Shown here in pieces: positions 39,095 through 47,517 of a stretch of DNA of 64,000 bases. This DNA comes from Pigmentiphaga litoralis (GTDB lineage: Bacteria; Pseudomonadota; Gammaproteobacteria; Burkholderiales; Burkholderiaceae_B). The translations under genes and the position numbers were made by a program. Position 1 is the stretch's first letter. The number at the start of each line of letters is the position of its first letter. Location of the stretch: positions 482,011 through 546,010 of the forward strand of contig NZ_JACCBP010000003.1 in the NCBI RefSeq assembly GCF_013408655.1. The letters run 5' to 3'. The notes under the pieces were generated by a model, which did no database searches, had not been told where the DNA came from, and was given only the letters and a program-made list of their open reading frames with translations.

Positions 39095-39538
39095 ATGTCC
39101 CTTACGCCTGCCTCTTCTGATCCCGTCACCGGTCTGCGGGTCCTGGTGGTCGACGACCATATGGACGCGGCCGAGGCGCTCGGTATCCTGCTCGAGGTCT
39201 TCGGACACGACGTCAAGACGAGTTTCGACGGCCAGCAGGCGATCGACACGATCGTTGCCTGGGAGCCCGATCTGGTGTTGATGGATCTGTCCTTGCCGGT
39301 CGTCGATGGCTATGAGGCCGGCAAGCGCGTGCAGGCCCATGTGGCGTCGCACCCGGATTTCCCGCTGCCGTACATGGCGGCGTTGTCAGGCTTCAGCGGC
39401 GATGCCGAACGGGAGCGCACCGCGCAGTGTGGTTATGCACGGCATCTGGTCAAGCCGGTCGGCCCGGACCAGTTGAAGGCCGTGATTGCCGAGGCCGCGC
39501 GGCATCGCGATGCGCGCAACGCGTCTGCGGCAGGATGA
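39095..39538 (+). CDS. Single-domain response regulator
   Basis: A 147-residue CheY-like protein consisting only of a receiver: D20-D21 in VLVVDDH, phosphoacceptor D64 in VLMDLSLPVVDGYEAG, a serine in AALSGF and the lysine in HLVKPVGP. There is no output domain. The ATG at 39095 gives the expected N-terminus; GGA upstream is a weak ribosome site. No kinase is adjacent. It could relay phosphoryl groups to the hybrid kinase or other partners, but nothing in the sequence links them. Family call is secure, role unknown. Confidence 0.88.
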   Translation: MSLTPASSDPVTGLRVLVVDDHMDAAEALGILLEVFGHDVKTSFDGQQAIDTIVAWEPDLVLMDLSLPVVDGYEAGKRVQAHVASHPDFPLPYMAALSGFSGDAERERTAQCGYARHLVKPVGPDQLKAVIAEAARHRDARNASAAG

Positions 39539-39601
39539 GCTGGTACGAAGCTTGCACCACAGCATGCGTACCTATCCGATTCTTACTGCGAGGCGAATCA
39601 C

Positions 39602-39850
39602 ATGACTGACGACAAACCCAATACCAAAGCGCAGCCCGGCAATACCGTCACGCAAGACCACAAGGGTGAAGCGCGCCCCAAGTTGCCGCACGAGCACGAC
39701 GAATCCGACCACAGCCAGCAAAGTGATCCGCGCGGCATCATGAAGCAGGCGTACGACGATGTGCAGTCGGGGCAGGAAGATACCGACCTGCATGGTTCGC
39801 GGGGTCAGCGCCGCGACACGGTCCCGCCCAATGAGGCGACAAAGGACTGA
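39602..39850 (+). CDS. Small hydrophilic, probably disordered protein
   Basis: An 82-residue protein very rich in Asp, Glu, Gln, Lys and His with no hydrophobic segment (for example LPHEHDESDHSQQSDPRGIM). I do not recognise the family. The composition is like small stress-associated hydrophilins. The ATG at 39602 is preceded by GAGG. It lies between the response regulator gene and a strong terminator, as a single-gene unit. Confidence 0.68.
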   Translation: MTDDKPNTKAQPGNTVTQDHKGEARPKLPHEHDESDHSQQSDPRGIMKQAYDDVQSGQEDTDLHGSRGQRRDTVPPNEATKD

Positions 39851-39870
39851 CATCGCCTGACCCTGAACAG

Positions 39871-39900
39871 GCGGGCCTCGAAAGAGGCCCGCTTTGTTTT
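39871..39900 (+). terminator. Intrinsic terminator
   Basis: GCGGGCCTC pairs with GAGGCCCGC around GAAA (tetraloop), followed by TTTGTTTTG. It ends the small hydrophilic gene and directly abuts the convergent AsmA-like gene. Confidence 0.9.
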
Positions 39901-39901
39901 G

Positions 39902-42046
39902 TCAACGCGTGCGGCCGCGCCGTCCGGATGGTGACTCGACCTCCTGACCCAGCACCGCGCCGCAGTTGGCGTCGCGACCGTACCCGGTGTCCACCAGCGG
40001 CACCAGTGCGGTCGCCATCGACACCCCGGACATGCCGGGCGCGCCTGCTCCACCTGCGCCCACGCCCGCACCCATCGCGGTAGTCGTCGCCCCGACCGCC
40101 CCAGGCCTGTCGGCCCGGACGTCCGGATAGGCAAACGTGCCGGTAATGGCAACCGGCGAGCGCGCCACGGCAGGCGCCGCTTCCCGAACCGTTTCCTTGC
40201 CAGGCTCCTTGCCGCCGTCACGCGCCGGGTCTTTCTGCACGTCTTTCACCACCGGCGCCAGCCGCAAGTCCAGGCGTTCATCGGCGAATGCGACGGTGCC
40301 TTGACCCGCCAGCCGCGCGTCGGGCGTGTCGACCAACAGCGTCTGTGTGCGGGCAATGCCTTTATGTACGTCAAACGCCGCCACTGCGCACCGCAGCACG
40401 GTCCGCTTGTCGGGGCCGATCAGATGCGACAGTACAGGTCCTGTATCGACCGCCAACCCGTCCGTCACCAGGGTCGACAGGTTGCCGCCTGCCAGGATCA
40501 GACCGAATGCACCGCTTGCGCTGCCCAACACGTCACGCAGGGTGTCACCCGATCCGGTCAGGCGAATGTCGGCGCCCAGCATGCCTTCGCTGCGCTTCAG
40601 GCTGCCGGCATCGGCAAACATGCGGCCATAACGGGCTTTTTGCAGCGTGCCGGTCAGGGCTGCCTGGGCGGGTGAGGTCCGGGCATCGAACGTGACCTTG
40701 GCCGAAAACTGTCCGCCCGCGTAGCCGACGGTAAAGGGTGACAGGGTCAGTTGCCCCTGATCAATCACCGCGCGTCCCGCCACGCTGTCGAAAGACCAGG
40801 CCGTGCCGGAACGCAGCACGGCCATGTCCACTTTCAGGTCGGCGTCATTGTCACGTAGCCGCGCCACGTCGAATTGCCAGTCGGGCAGGACACGGCGGTC
40901 CGGCTCCGGCTTGCCGCGCGCAAGGGCGGCACTGCGGGCCGGGCTGCTCCGGGTTGATGTATTTGATGACGGGGCCGTGCGTGAAGGCGACGCGGTGGAC
41001 GCCCCCGCGGTCGACGCCGCAGTCCTGGAAGCCGCCCCACGCGGGCGATCCATGACCGGCGGTGCGGCCGGTATCCAGCCGAACAGCGGGGCAATGTCCT
41101 GAATGTCGAACACCCGGCTATGGATGTCGCCCGTCAGCTTGGGGCGAGCCCCGCCGCGCGGGTCCCACGCCAGGTCACCCGTCAGGTCGCTGCGCCCCAG
41201 CGATGCGGCAAACTGGGTCGCATCCCATTTGCCGTTGATGCGAGCCAGACGGCCGCGGTAGGCGAACGGCGGGGTATTGGGAAAGGCGATATTGACGAAC
41301 GGCGCCACGTTGGCCAGCGTCGGTCCGGACAGGTCTACCGTGGCGTCCAATCCCAGGTCGCCCAGCAGGTTCTGCATCGTCCCTTCAGCCTTGAGCCGGG
41401 TCGCGCCGACGCGGCCATCGATACGGAAAGGGAAGGGGGTGTCTGCTTCGCGCAAGGAAATGACCGGGCCCGTGGCGAACTTGCCTTGGTAGCGCGCCGT
41501 GCCGTAGTAGCCGTTGAATTCGGCCTGCACGGTGTATCCCTTGGCGTCGGGCTTGCGCAGGGTGGTGGTTCGAATATCTGCGGTCAGGTCGAGCTGGCGA
41601 TCGTCGTAGTCGATCAACGCGTTATCCAGCACCAGCGCTTCGACATCCATGTCGTTGCGTTCCCGGCCGGGCAGCGTCCAGTTGTTGGCGCCGTTCTTGG
41701 CGCGCGCCAGATAGACCTCGCCGCCGCGAAGTGCAAGTTGTTCCACCAGGATCTGTTTGTGCAGGGCGCGCCACGTCGACAGATGCACTTCGGCAATATC
41801 GAGGGCGACCATCTGCGGCTGGCGAGAATCGGGCACGTTGCCGATACGCAAGCCTTCGAATTGAAGTCGGGTGGTGAAAGGGCGCAAGGCCATGTGAAAG
41901 CCGGTCAGGGTGACCGGCCTTCCCAATTGCTCGCTGGCATAACGTTCGATCGGGTACCGCAGAAACCGCCAATCGATCGCCATCGCAATACCGACAATGA
42001 CCACGGGAACGGCGACGACTGTCGCAACTGCTTTTTTAACCCACAT
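39902..42046 (-). CDS. AsmA-family envelope protein
   Basis: A 714-residue inner-membrane-anchored periplasmic protein. One N-terminal transmembrane helix lies at about residues 5-24 (VATVVAVPVVIVGIAMAIDW). AsmA features follow: RPVTLTGFHMALRPFTTRLQ, LALRGGEVYLARAKNGANNW and the C-terminal AsmA_2 region near residues 510-620. AsmA-like proteins are proposed to move phospholipid between membranes. Residues about 335-385 are a Ser/Thr/Ala/Arg-rich low-complexity linker not typical of the family. It lies 39 bases downstream of rpoN on the same strand and may be cotranscribed with it. Confidence 0.87.
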   Translation of the reverse strand: MWVKKAVATVVAVPVVIVGIAMAIDWRFLRYPIERYASEQLGRPVTLTGFHMALRPFTTRLQFEGLRIGNVPDSRQPQMVALDIAEVHLSTWRALHKQILVEQLALRGGEVYLARAKNGANNWTLPGRERNDMDVEALVLDNALIDYDDRQLDLTADIRTTTLRKPDAKGYTVQAEFNGYYGTARYQGKFATGPVISLREADTPFPFRIDGRVGATRLKAEGTMQNLLGDLGLDATVDLSGPTLANVAPFVNIAFPNTPPFAYRGRLARINGKWDATQFAASLGRSDLTGDLAWDPRGGARPKLTGDIHSRVFDIQDIAPLFGWIPAAPPVMDRPRGAASRTAASTAGASTASPSRTAPSSNTSTRSSPARSAALARGKPEPDRRVLPDWQFDVARLRDNDADLKVDMAVLRSGTAWSFDSVAGRAVIDQGQLTLSPFTVGYAGGQFSAKVTFDARTSPAQAALTGTLQKARYGRMFADAGSLKRSEGMLGADIRLTGSGDTLRDVLGSASGAFGLILAGGNLSTLVTDGLAVDTGPVLSHLIGPDKRTVLRCAVAAFDVHKGIARTQTLLVDTPDARLAGQGTVAFADERLDLRLAPVVKDVQKDPARDGGKEPGKETVREAAPAVARSPVAITGTFAYPDVRADRPGAVGATTTAMGAGVGAGGAGAPGMSGVSMATALVPLVDTGYGRDANCGAVLGQEVESPSGRRGRTR

Positions 42047-42085
42047 CCATTGCCGTCCGTTGCGGGGCTTCCGCGTTGATAAAGC

Positions 42086-43549
42086 TCAGAGTTGTTTGCG
42101 CAACTCCGCGGGAGGCACTTTCATGAGGCCACGGTACTTGGTGACCGTGCGGCGGGCGACCACCACTCCCTGGTCCGCCAGCATTTTAGTCAAAGAAACG
42201 TCGGAAAGCGGATCTTCGCGGTTCTCGCTCGCAATCATGTCTTTTAACAACGCTCTGACCGCCGCTGCGGAACATTTGCCGCCCGTGTCGGTTGCCAACT
42301 CACGCGAAAAGAAGTGCTTGAATTCAAACACACCGCGCGGGGTCGCCATGTACTTGTTGCCCGTTGCGCGTGACACGGTCGACTCGTGCAGATTCAGCTC
42401 TTCCGCCACCTTGCGCAGCACCAGGGGGCGCATGGCGATTTCACCGTAGTCGAAAAAGGTTTTCTGGTGCGCCACGATGGCTTCGGCCACCCGCTGGATG
42501 GTGGTGAACCGCTGCTCGACGTTCTTCATCAGCCAGCGGGCTTCCTGCAGTTCCTGCGCCATGGGCGCACGGTCGCCGCAACGGGCGCGGCGGAACAGGT
42601 TGGCGTAGGCATGGTGCAGGCGAGCGCGGGGCATGACGGCCGGATTGGTCGCGATGACCCAGCGGCCCTTGACCTTGCGCACGATCACATCAGGAATGAC
42701 GTGGTCGGTGGTCTGACGCGAATACCGGGTGCCGGGCTTGGGATCCAGGCTGCGGATCAGCTTGGTCGCCGCCGTCAATTCCGGTTCATCGCAGGTCAGG
42801 CGGCGCTTCATTTCGGCCGTCTCGCGGCGCGCCAGCAGATCCAGGTGCTGCGTGACGATCCGGCGGGCCAGGTCGCGTCCGGGAGTCTCGGCACCGAGGG
42901 CATCGATCTGCAGCTTCAGGCATTCGCCCAGATTGCGCGCCCCGATGCCAGGGCCGTCCAGCTGCTGCACCAGCGTCAAGGCAACCATCCATTCTTCTTC
43001 GGTCGGCTCCGGATCGAAATCCATCACGTCGGACAGGTCAGAAAATTCCTGGCGCAGATAGCCGTCATCGTCCAGGGCTTCGATCACGATCTCGGCCAAT
43101 GCGCGGTCGCGGTCGTTCAGGCGATAGCCGCACAGTTCGCGGCGCAGATGGTCGCGCAGGTCCAGCGTCGCGTTGGTCCATTCGCCAATGTCATGCGCTT
43201 CATCATCGTTGCTCGACCCGCGTTCGCCGGCGTACTCCGACCCATAGCTGCCCAGGTCGGATTCGATCGACGTATCGTTGGTGGCGGAATAGGGGGCTTC
43301 GTCAGCCTCGGGTGCGCTCGATGTGGGCACCTCGGTCAGGCTGTGGTCCTGCGCAACGGGCATGCCATCCGAATCGGTCTCGAGGGCGACTTCGTCGTCT
43401 TCCTCCAAGAACGGATTCGAGGCCAGGGCCTGCTGTAGTTCCTGTGTGAATTCGAGCGCGGACATCTGCAAAAGCTTGACCGATTGCTGCAGCCGCGGCG
43501 TGAGCGACAACTGTTGTCGCGCGCGCATATCGTAGGTGGCTTGTACCAC
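42086..43549 (-). CDS. rpoN: RNA polymerase sigma-54 factor (RpoN)
   Basis: The alternative sigma factor that needs AAA+ activators. It has 487 residues. Region I at the N-terminus reads RQQLSLTPRLQQSVKLLQMS, an acidic region follows (about 50-110), and the C-terminus has the diagnostic RpoN box ARRTVTKYRG. The start is the GTG at 43549, supported by GGGAG 6-10 bases upstream; an ATG eight codons in is an alternative. Unlike many bacteria, no hpf, ptsN or lptB gene flanks it here; the downstream gene is AsmA-like. Two sigma-54 activators are encoded within 4 kb. Confidence 0.97.
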   Translation of the reverse strand: MVQATYDMRARQQLSLTPRLQQSVKLLQMSALEFTQELQQALASNPFLEEDDEVALETDSDGMPVAQDHSLTEVPTSSAPEADEAPYSATNDTSIESDLGSYGSEYAGERGSSNDDEAHDIGEWTNATLDLRDHLRRELCGYRLNDRDRALAEIVIEALDDDGYLRQEFSDLSDVMDFDPEPTEEEWMVALTLVQQLDGPGIGARNLGECLKLQIDALGAETPGRDLARRIVTQHLDLLARRETAEMKRRLTCDEPELTAATKLIRSLDPKPGTRYSRQTTDHVIPDVIVRKVKGRWVIATNPAVMPRARLHHAYANLFRRARCGDRAPMAQELQEARWLMKNVEQRFTTIQRVAEAIVAHQKTFFDYGEIAMRPLVLRKVAEELNLHESTVSRATGNKYMATPRGVFEFKHFFSRELATDTGGKCSAAAVRALLKDMIASENREDPLSDVSLTKMLADQGVVVARRTVTKYRGLMKVPPAELRKQL

Positions 43550-43843
43550 GTGGATCTCCCAGAATAACGGTGCCCAGGCGGGCGATAACAGACTACGGGT
43601 CTTTTGTTTGCAAGCTTCGTGCCACTTTGCGGATCCGCATGAACAGGCGCTCTCCAGCCCAAGCGGGTCATTTCACCCAGGATTTGCGCCGGTAAGTTTT
43701 ACGTAGAATGTAATGAGGAACGCGGCTTGCTGTCGGGCAGCGGCCGGCACGCGGCGCCCCTGCCTGGCCTGTTCTTTCGGAGAGGTTGGCATGAGGTTTG
43801 CTCTCCATGCTCATCCATACCTCCCGGTTCGTCCGCCATAACA

Positions 43844-45313
43844 ATGACATTGATAGGCCGAGTCGTGATCGCCGCCGCCTGCGTGGTCAGCCTGTCGCAT
43901 TGCGCGACGTTGCCCGACCCCGAGACCGCGACGCAGCGCACGCAAGCAGTCCGCATTTCTTCCAAGTCCGGCTGGCTCACCTACGAGGCCAGCCAGCAGT
44001 TGATCAAGAAGGTAGCCGCCCGCGGCGACGGCGCCGACTTCCTCGCCCGGCACGTCCAGGTCGAAGAAGCCGTGGCGGGCGCGCCGCTGTCCACCGGCAA
44101 TCACATCACGCTGTTTTCGGACGGGCCCAGCACCTACAAGGCCATGGGCGAGGCGATCAAGGCCGCGACCCAGTACGTGCACATGGAAAGCTATATCTTC
44201 GAAGATGACGAGGTGGGCAATCGGCTGGCCGACCTGTTGATCGACAAGGTCCGCCAGGGCGTGGCGGCCGCGGTCATGGTCGACGACGTCGGCACCATGA
44301 ACGTCCCGAAGACGCTGTTCGATCGCATGCGCGCTGGGGGCGTGCAAGTTGCCGTCTTCAATCCCGTCAATCCACTGGAAAGCGCCAAGCCGTTTGCGAT
44401 CAACGAACGCAGCCACCGCAAGGTGCTGGTGGTGGACGGCCGGGTCGGCTACGTGGGCGGCATCAACGTCAGCAGCGTGTATTCGTCGAGCCCCAGCGGG
44501 TCCGGGTCGGGGTCGGGTTCGGCCTCGGGTTCATTCCCGCGTTTTGGCAGCGGCAAATCGTCCGCGCAAAAAGCGCGGGACGAGGAAGCCCTTCGCACGG
44601 GCAAGCCCACGGCATCCACCGCACCGTGGCGGGATACCCACCTGGAAATCCGCGGGCCTGCCGTTGCCGACATTGAACGCGTGTTCATCGACGGGTGGAA
44701 CAGCCAGAAGGCGCCGCCGCTGGAAGCGCGGGAGTTCTTCCCGCCTCCGCGCAACGAAGGTCCGCAGATTGTCCGCATTGTCGTCAACAAGCCGGGCGCC
44801 GAAGATAACCATGCGATCTACCTGACCCTGCTGTCCGCCATCAACAGCGCGCAAAAGTCCATCCACATCACGATGGCCTACTTCGTGCCGGATCCGGCCT
44901 TCCTGACCGCCCTGTGCGACGCGGCGCGCCGGGGGGTGGACGTCGCGTTGATCTTGCCCGGCTTCAGTGATTCGTCCATCGTGTTCCATGCCGGCCGATC
45001 GCACTACGAAGAGATGCTGCAGGCCGGCGTGCGGGTGTACGAGCGGGATGACGCGCTCTTGCACGCCAAGACGGCGGTCGTGGACGGCGTGTGGTCGACG
45101 GCGGGCTCAAGCAACTTTGACTGGCGCAGCTTTACGTTGAATCATGAAATCAACGCCGTGGTCCTTGGCGCCAATTTCGGCGCACAAATGGATGCGCTGT
45201 TCGACAACGACGTGGCCCTGTCCAAACAAGTGACCCTGTCCCAATGGCACAACCGACCGGTCAAGTACCGCTTCATGGAATTCATTTCGCGTTTTGGCGA
45301 ACGCTGGCTGTAG
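43844..45313 (+). CDS. Phospholipase D-family lipoprotein, cardiolipin synthase-like
   Basis: A 489-residue protein with two HKD phosphodiesterase motifs: HRKVLVVDG (H191, K193, D198) and HAKTAVVDG (from H407). This is the layout of ClsB/ClsC-type cardiolipin synthases. The N-terminus has a hydrophobic leader ending in a lipobox-like LSHC at residue 20, suggesting a lipoprotein rather than the usual membrane helices. Between the motifs is a Gly/Ser repeat (about residues 214-230), likely a flexible linker. I chose the ATG at 43844 because it gives the leader directly. It is divergent from rpoN. Confidence 0.85.
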   Translation: MTLIGRVVIAAACVVSLSHCATLPDPETATQRTQAVRISSKSGWLTYEASQQLIKKVAARGDGADFLARHVQVEEAVAGAPLSTGNHITLFSDGPSTYKAMGEAIKAATQYVHMESYIFEDDEVGNRLADLLIDKVRQGVAAAVMVDDVGTMNVPKTLFDRMRAGGVQVAVFNPVNPLESAKPFAINERSHRKVLVVDGRVGYVGGINVSSVYSSSPSGSGSGSGSASGSFPRFGSGKSSAQKARDEEALRTGKPTASTAPWRDTHLEIRGPAVADIERVFIDGWNSQKAPPLEAREFFPPPRNEGPQIVRIVVNKPGAEDNHAIYLTLLSAINSAQKSIHITMAYFVPDPAFLTALCDAARRGVDVALILPGFSDSSIVFHAGRSHYEEMLQAGVRVYERDDALLHAKTAVVDGVWSTAGSSNFDWRSFTLNHEINAVVLGANFGAQMDALFDNDVALSKQVTLSQWHNRPVKYRFMEFISRFGERWL

Positions 45314-45341
45314 CAGGCGCTTTCAGGACGCTCGGACAAAC

Positions 45342-45370
45342 AAAAGCCCGCATAGACTGCGGGCTTGTTG
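45342..45370. terminator. Bidirectional terminator
   Basis: AAGCCCGC pairs with GCGGGCTT around a 7-base loop, with A-rich and T-rich flanks. It lies between the convergent cardiolipin-synthase-like and sigma-54 activator genes. Confidence 0.85.
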
Positions 45371-45396
45371 TTATCACTGCGGATCGCCTGACCGGC

Positions 45397-46479
45397 TTAT
45401 TCCACCGACCCGCCACCCGATCCGTCAGGCTTGTAGCTTTCCAGGCGGTTGTAGAGCGTCTTCAGGCTGATTCCCAACGTGCTGGCAGCCTGTCGCTTGT
45501 CGCCGTCAAAATGGGCAAGCGTGGCCAGGATGATCTCGCGCTGGGCATCGAGCAGTGGCGTGCCGATCCACACGTCCAGAAACCCTTCGCGGCGCACCGC
45601 CCGCTTGTTGCGCGGCGGCTGGGTCGGGCCCGGCAGTTCCACCACCTTGTCGGCCATGATGAACGCGCGGTGCACGGTGTTCTTCAGCTCGCGCACATTG
45701 CCGTTCCACGAGTGCTGGCCCAGGGCTTCCAGCGCGCGTTTGGAAAAGACCTTGCTGGTCTTTTCGGCGGCGTTGAACTGGTCCAGGAAGCGCTGCGCCA
45801 ACAGTTCAATATCGCCCTGGCGCTCGCGCAGCGGAGGGACCCGAATCGGAAACACCGCCAGCCGGTACAACAGGTCTTCACGGAAACGACCGTCCTTGAC
45901 CGCCACTTGTGGATCCCGGTTGGTCGCTGCGATCACGCGCACGTCCACTTCGATCTGTTCCGTGCCGCCCACCCGATGAAAGGTGCCGGTCTCGAGCACC
46001 CGCAGCAGCTTGATCTGCATGTCGGGCGCCATCTCGGTAATTTCGTCCAGGAAGATCGTGCCGCCGCTGGCATGTTCAAAGTAGCCGATGTGCTGATGCA
46101 CGGCGCCCGTAAAGCTGCCCTTCTCGTGGCCGAACAATTCGCCCTCGATCAAGGAAGCCGGGATCGCGCCGCAATTGACCGGAATGAAGGCCTTGGCATT
46201 GCGCTGGCTTTTGTCATGGACCGTCTTGGCGATCAGTTCCTTGCCCGTGCCGCTGTCGCCGACGATCAATACCGACAGGGCCGTCTTGGCGACCTTGTCG
46301 ATCTGCCGATACAGGTTCTGCATGACCGGCGAATTGCCGTACAGCAACCCGTAGGGCTGTGGAATGGCATTGGCCCCTGCCTGCGCGGCGCGCGCTGTCC
46401 CACTCCTCGGCTTAATCGACGCTGGCGCAGCATCAGCCGGAAGATTAATGGTTGGATTGGAAACATCGCCTGATTGCAT
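45397..46479 (-). CDS. Sigma-54-dependent activator without sensory domain
   Basis: A 360-residue bacterial enhancer-binding protein. A disordered start of about 45 residues is followed by the AAA+ domain: Walker A GDSGTGKE (74-81), GSFTGA (121-126) in place of GAFTGA at the sigma-54 contact loop, Walker B GGTIFLDEIT, and PLRERQGDIELLAQRFL. A Fis-type helix-turn-helix ends the protein (KRQAASTLGISLKTLYNRLE). There is no receiver, GAF or other input domain, as in PspF and HrpR, so control must come from a partner or from its own expression. A perfect -10-like TATAAT lies on its strand at 46612-46617. The divergent sigma-54 promoter at 46728 is a probable target. Confidence 0.92.
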   Translation of the reverse strand: MQSGDVSNPTINLPADAAPASIKPRSGTARAAQAGANAIPQPYGLLYGNSPVMQNLYRQIDKVAKTALSVLIVGDSGTGKELIAKTVHDKSQRNAKAFIPVNCGAIPASLIEGELFGHEKGSFTGAVHQHIGYFEHASGGTIFLDEITEMAPDMQIKLLRVLETGTFHRVGGTEQIEVDVRVIAATNRDPQVAVKDGRFREDLLYRLAVFPIRVPPLRERQGDIELLAQRFLDQFNAAEKTSKVFSKRALEALGQHSWNGNVRELKNTVHRAFIMADKVVELPGPTQPPRNKRAVRREGFLDVWIGTPLLDAQREIILATLAHFDGDKRQAASTLGISLKTLYNRLESYKPDGSGGGSVE

Positions 46480-46571
46480 CGGGTCCCTGCTTGGTCAGTG
46501 TGGTTTTGTGCATTGATCGTACCCCGTTTGATCGGTGCCTCAAACGCGCTCCCGGTTACGGTCCGCCCGTG

Positions 46572-46582
46572 TTGGTAACCAA
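46572..46582. promoter_or_regulatory. Palindrome, possible activator binding site
   Basis: TTGGT-A-ACCAA is a perfect 11-base palindrome. It lies about 155 bases upstream of the sigma-54 promoter, the usual distance for an enhancer site. The 452-base gap from 46480 to 46931 holds this site, the sigma-54 promoter and no gene I can support. Confidence 0.35.
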
Positions 46583-46727
46583 TCCGTGCAAGCCTTGCTC
46601 GGTCGGGAGAAATTATACGAAAGCGTGTAAATTTTACGTTATCCGACGGGATGTCGCTGGGGAAGCGGCCCGGCAATTCGTAGATCCTGCCGGGCAGTAC
46701 CCTGCTGAAAACGGCGTTCCCGCAAAT

Positions 46728-46743
46728 TGGCACGGAAGATGCA
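46728..46743 (+). promoter_or_regulatory. Sigma-54 promoter upstream of the DUF883 gene
   Basis: TGGCACGGAAGATGCA matches the -24/-12 consensus TGGCACG-N4-TTGCA except for one base. GG and GC are separated by exactly 10 bases. It points toward the DUF883 gene, whose start codon is about 190 bases further on, leaving an untranslated leader near 175 bases. Confidence 0.7.
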
Positions 46744-46931
46744 TATACCCAACCAACTGCAGTACCGAGCCGGTACTCGCGGGGCCTTGCGCGGTCAAGC
46801 CGGGACAGCATCCGGCAAGCCTCACAAGGCATTGGCGGCGGGGATTTTATTGTCATTAAACGGTGGTTGTTGCACGACCTCCCGGACCGTCCGGTCCAGG
46901 TCGCGCCTTCGTCGTACACAAGGAGAAAGTC

Positions 46932-47252
46932 ATGGGTGCCAATGCAATTGATGTGTCTTCCAAGAAAGAAAAGATCGCCAGCAACTTTCGCGGCCTGGTT
47001 GAAGGCGCCGAAGATCTGCTGCGTTCCACCGCAGCGGCGACCGGTACCGAAGTCGACAGCGCGCGCAGCAAGCTGAACGCCCAACTGAGCCGTGCCAAGG
47101 GCGTCTACAGCGACCTGGAAGCATCGGCAATCGACTCGTACAAAGAAGTGTCGGAAACCACCGACGCGTATGTGCGTGAGAACCCCTGGCGCGCTGTCGG
47201 CATCGCTGCCGCAGTCGGCGTGCTGGTCAGCCTCGTCGCGCTGCGTCGTTAA
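46932..47252 (+). CDS. DUF883 family (ElaB/YqjD-like) membrane protein
   Basis: A 106-residue protein. An amphipathic helical region (residues about 10-75, with FRGLVEGAEDLLRSTAAATG) is followed by RENPWRAVGIAAAVGVLVSL, the short C-terminal membrane anchor with the NPW motif typical of DUF883. E. coli relatives YqjD and ElaB anchor ribosomes at the inner membrane in stationary phase and protect against stress. AGGAGA precedes the ATG at good spacing. It lies behind a sigma-54 promoter and is divergent from an input-less sigma-54 activator, so it is probably under that activator. Confidence 0.9.
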   Translation: MGANAIDVSSKKEKIASNFRGLVEGAEDLLRSTAAATGTEVDSARSKLNAQLSRAKGVYSDLEASAIDSYKEVSETTDAYVRENPWRAVGIAAAVGVLVSLVALRR

Positions 47253-47517
47253 GCCGCACTGGGCATAATGCGGACCCTGCATCAATTGCATGTGGTCCGT
47301 GCATGAAGCGGGCCGTCACCGGTCTGCTCCGTTCGGCAAGCGCCGGGCAGGGCGGCCGGTGCGGCCCGGGAATCGTTTTGGAGACCCGATTTCTTGCTAT
47401 CGTTTCTACTGCACGAATGGGAAGTAGGTGGTACGCGCGCATGGCGGATCGGACCCTGTTATAAGGGTAGCCAAGGTCCCCAGCGCGCATTTTTACAGGT
47501 TATCGGAGTTTGCTCGC
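47253..47517. other. Intergenic region with a weak hairpin and possible -10
   Basis: The 265 bases between the DUF883 gene and the NtrC-type regulator contain CGGACC (47271-47276) paired with GGTCCG (47294-47299) around an inner TGCA/TGCA stem, without a U-run. A TATAAG at about 47460 could be a -10 for the regulator. No sigma-54 promoter or small gene was seen. Confidence 0.35.

Noticed and set aside
47380..47420. TTGGAGACCCGATTTCTTGC as a sigma-54 promoter for the NtrC-type regulator
   Set aside because: GG and GC are separated by 14 bases instead of 10.
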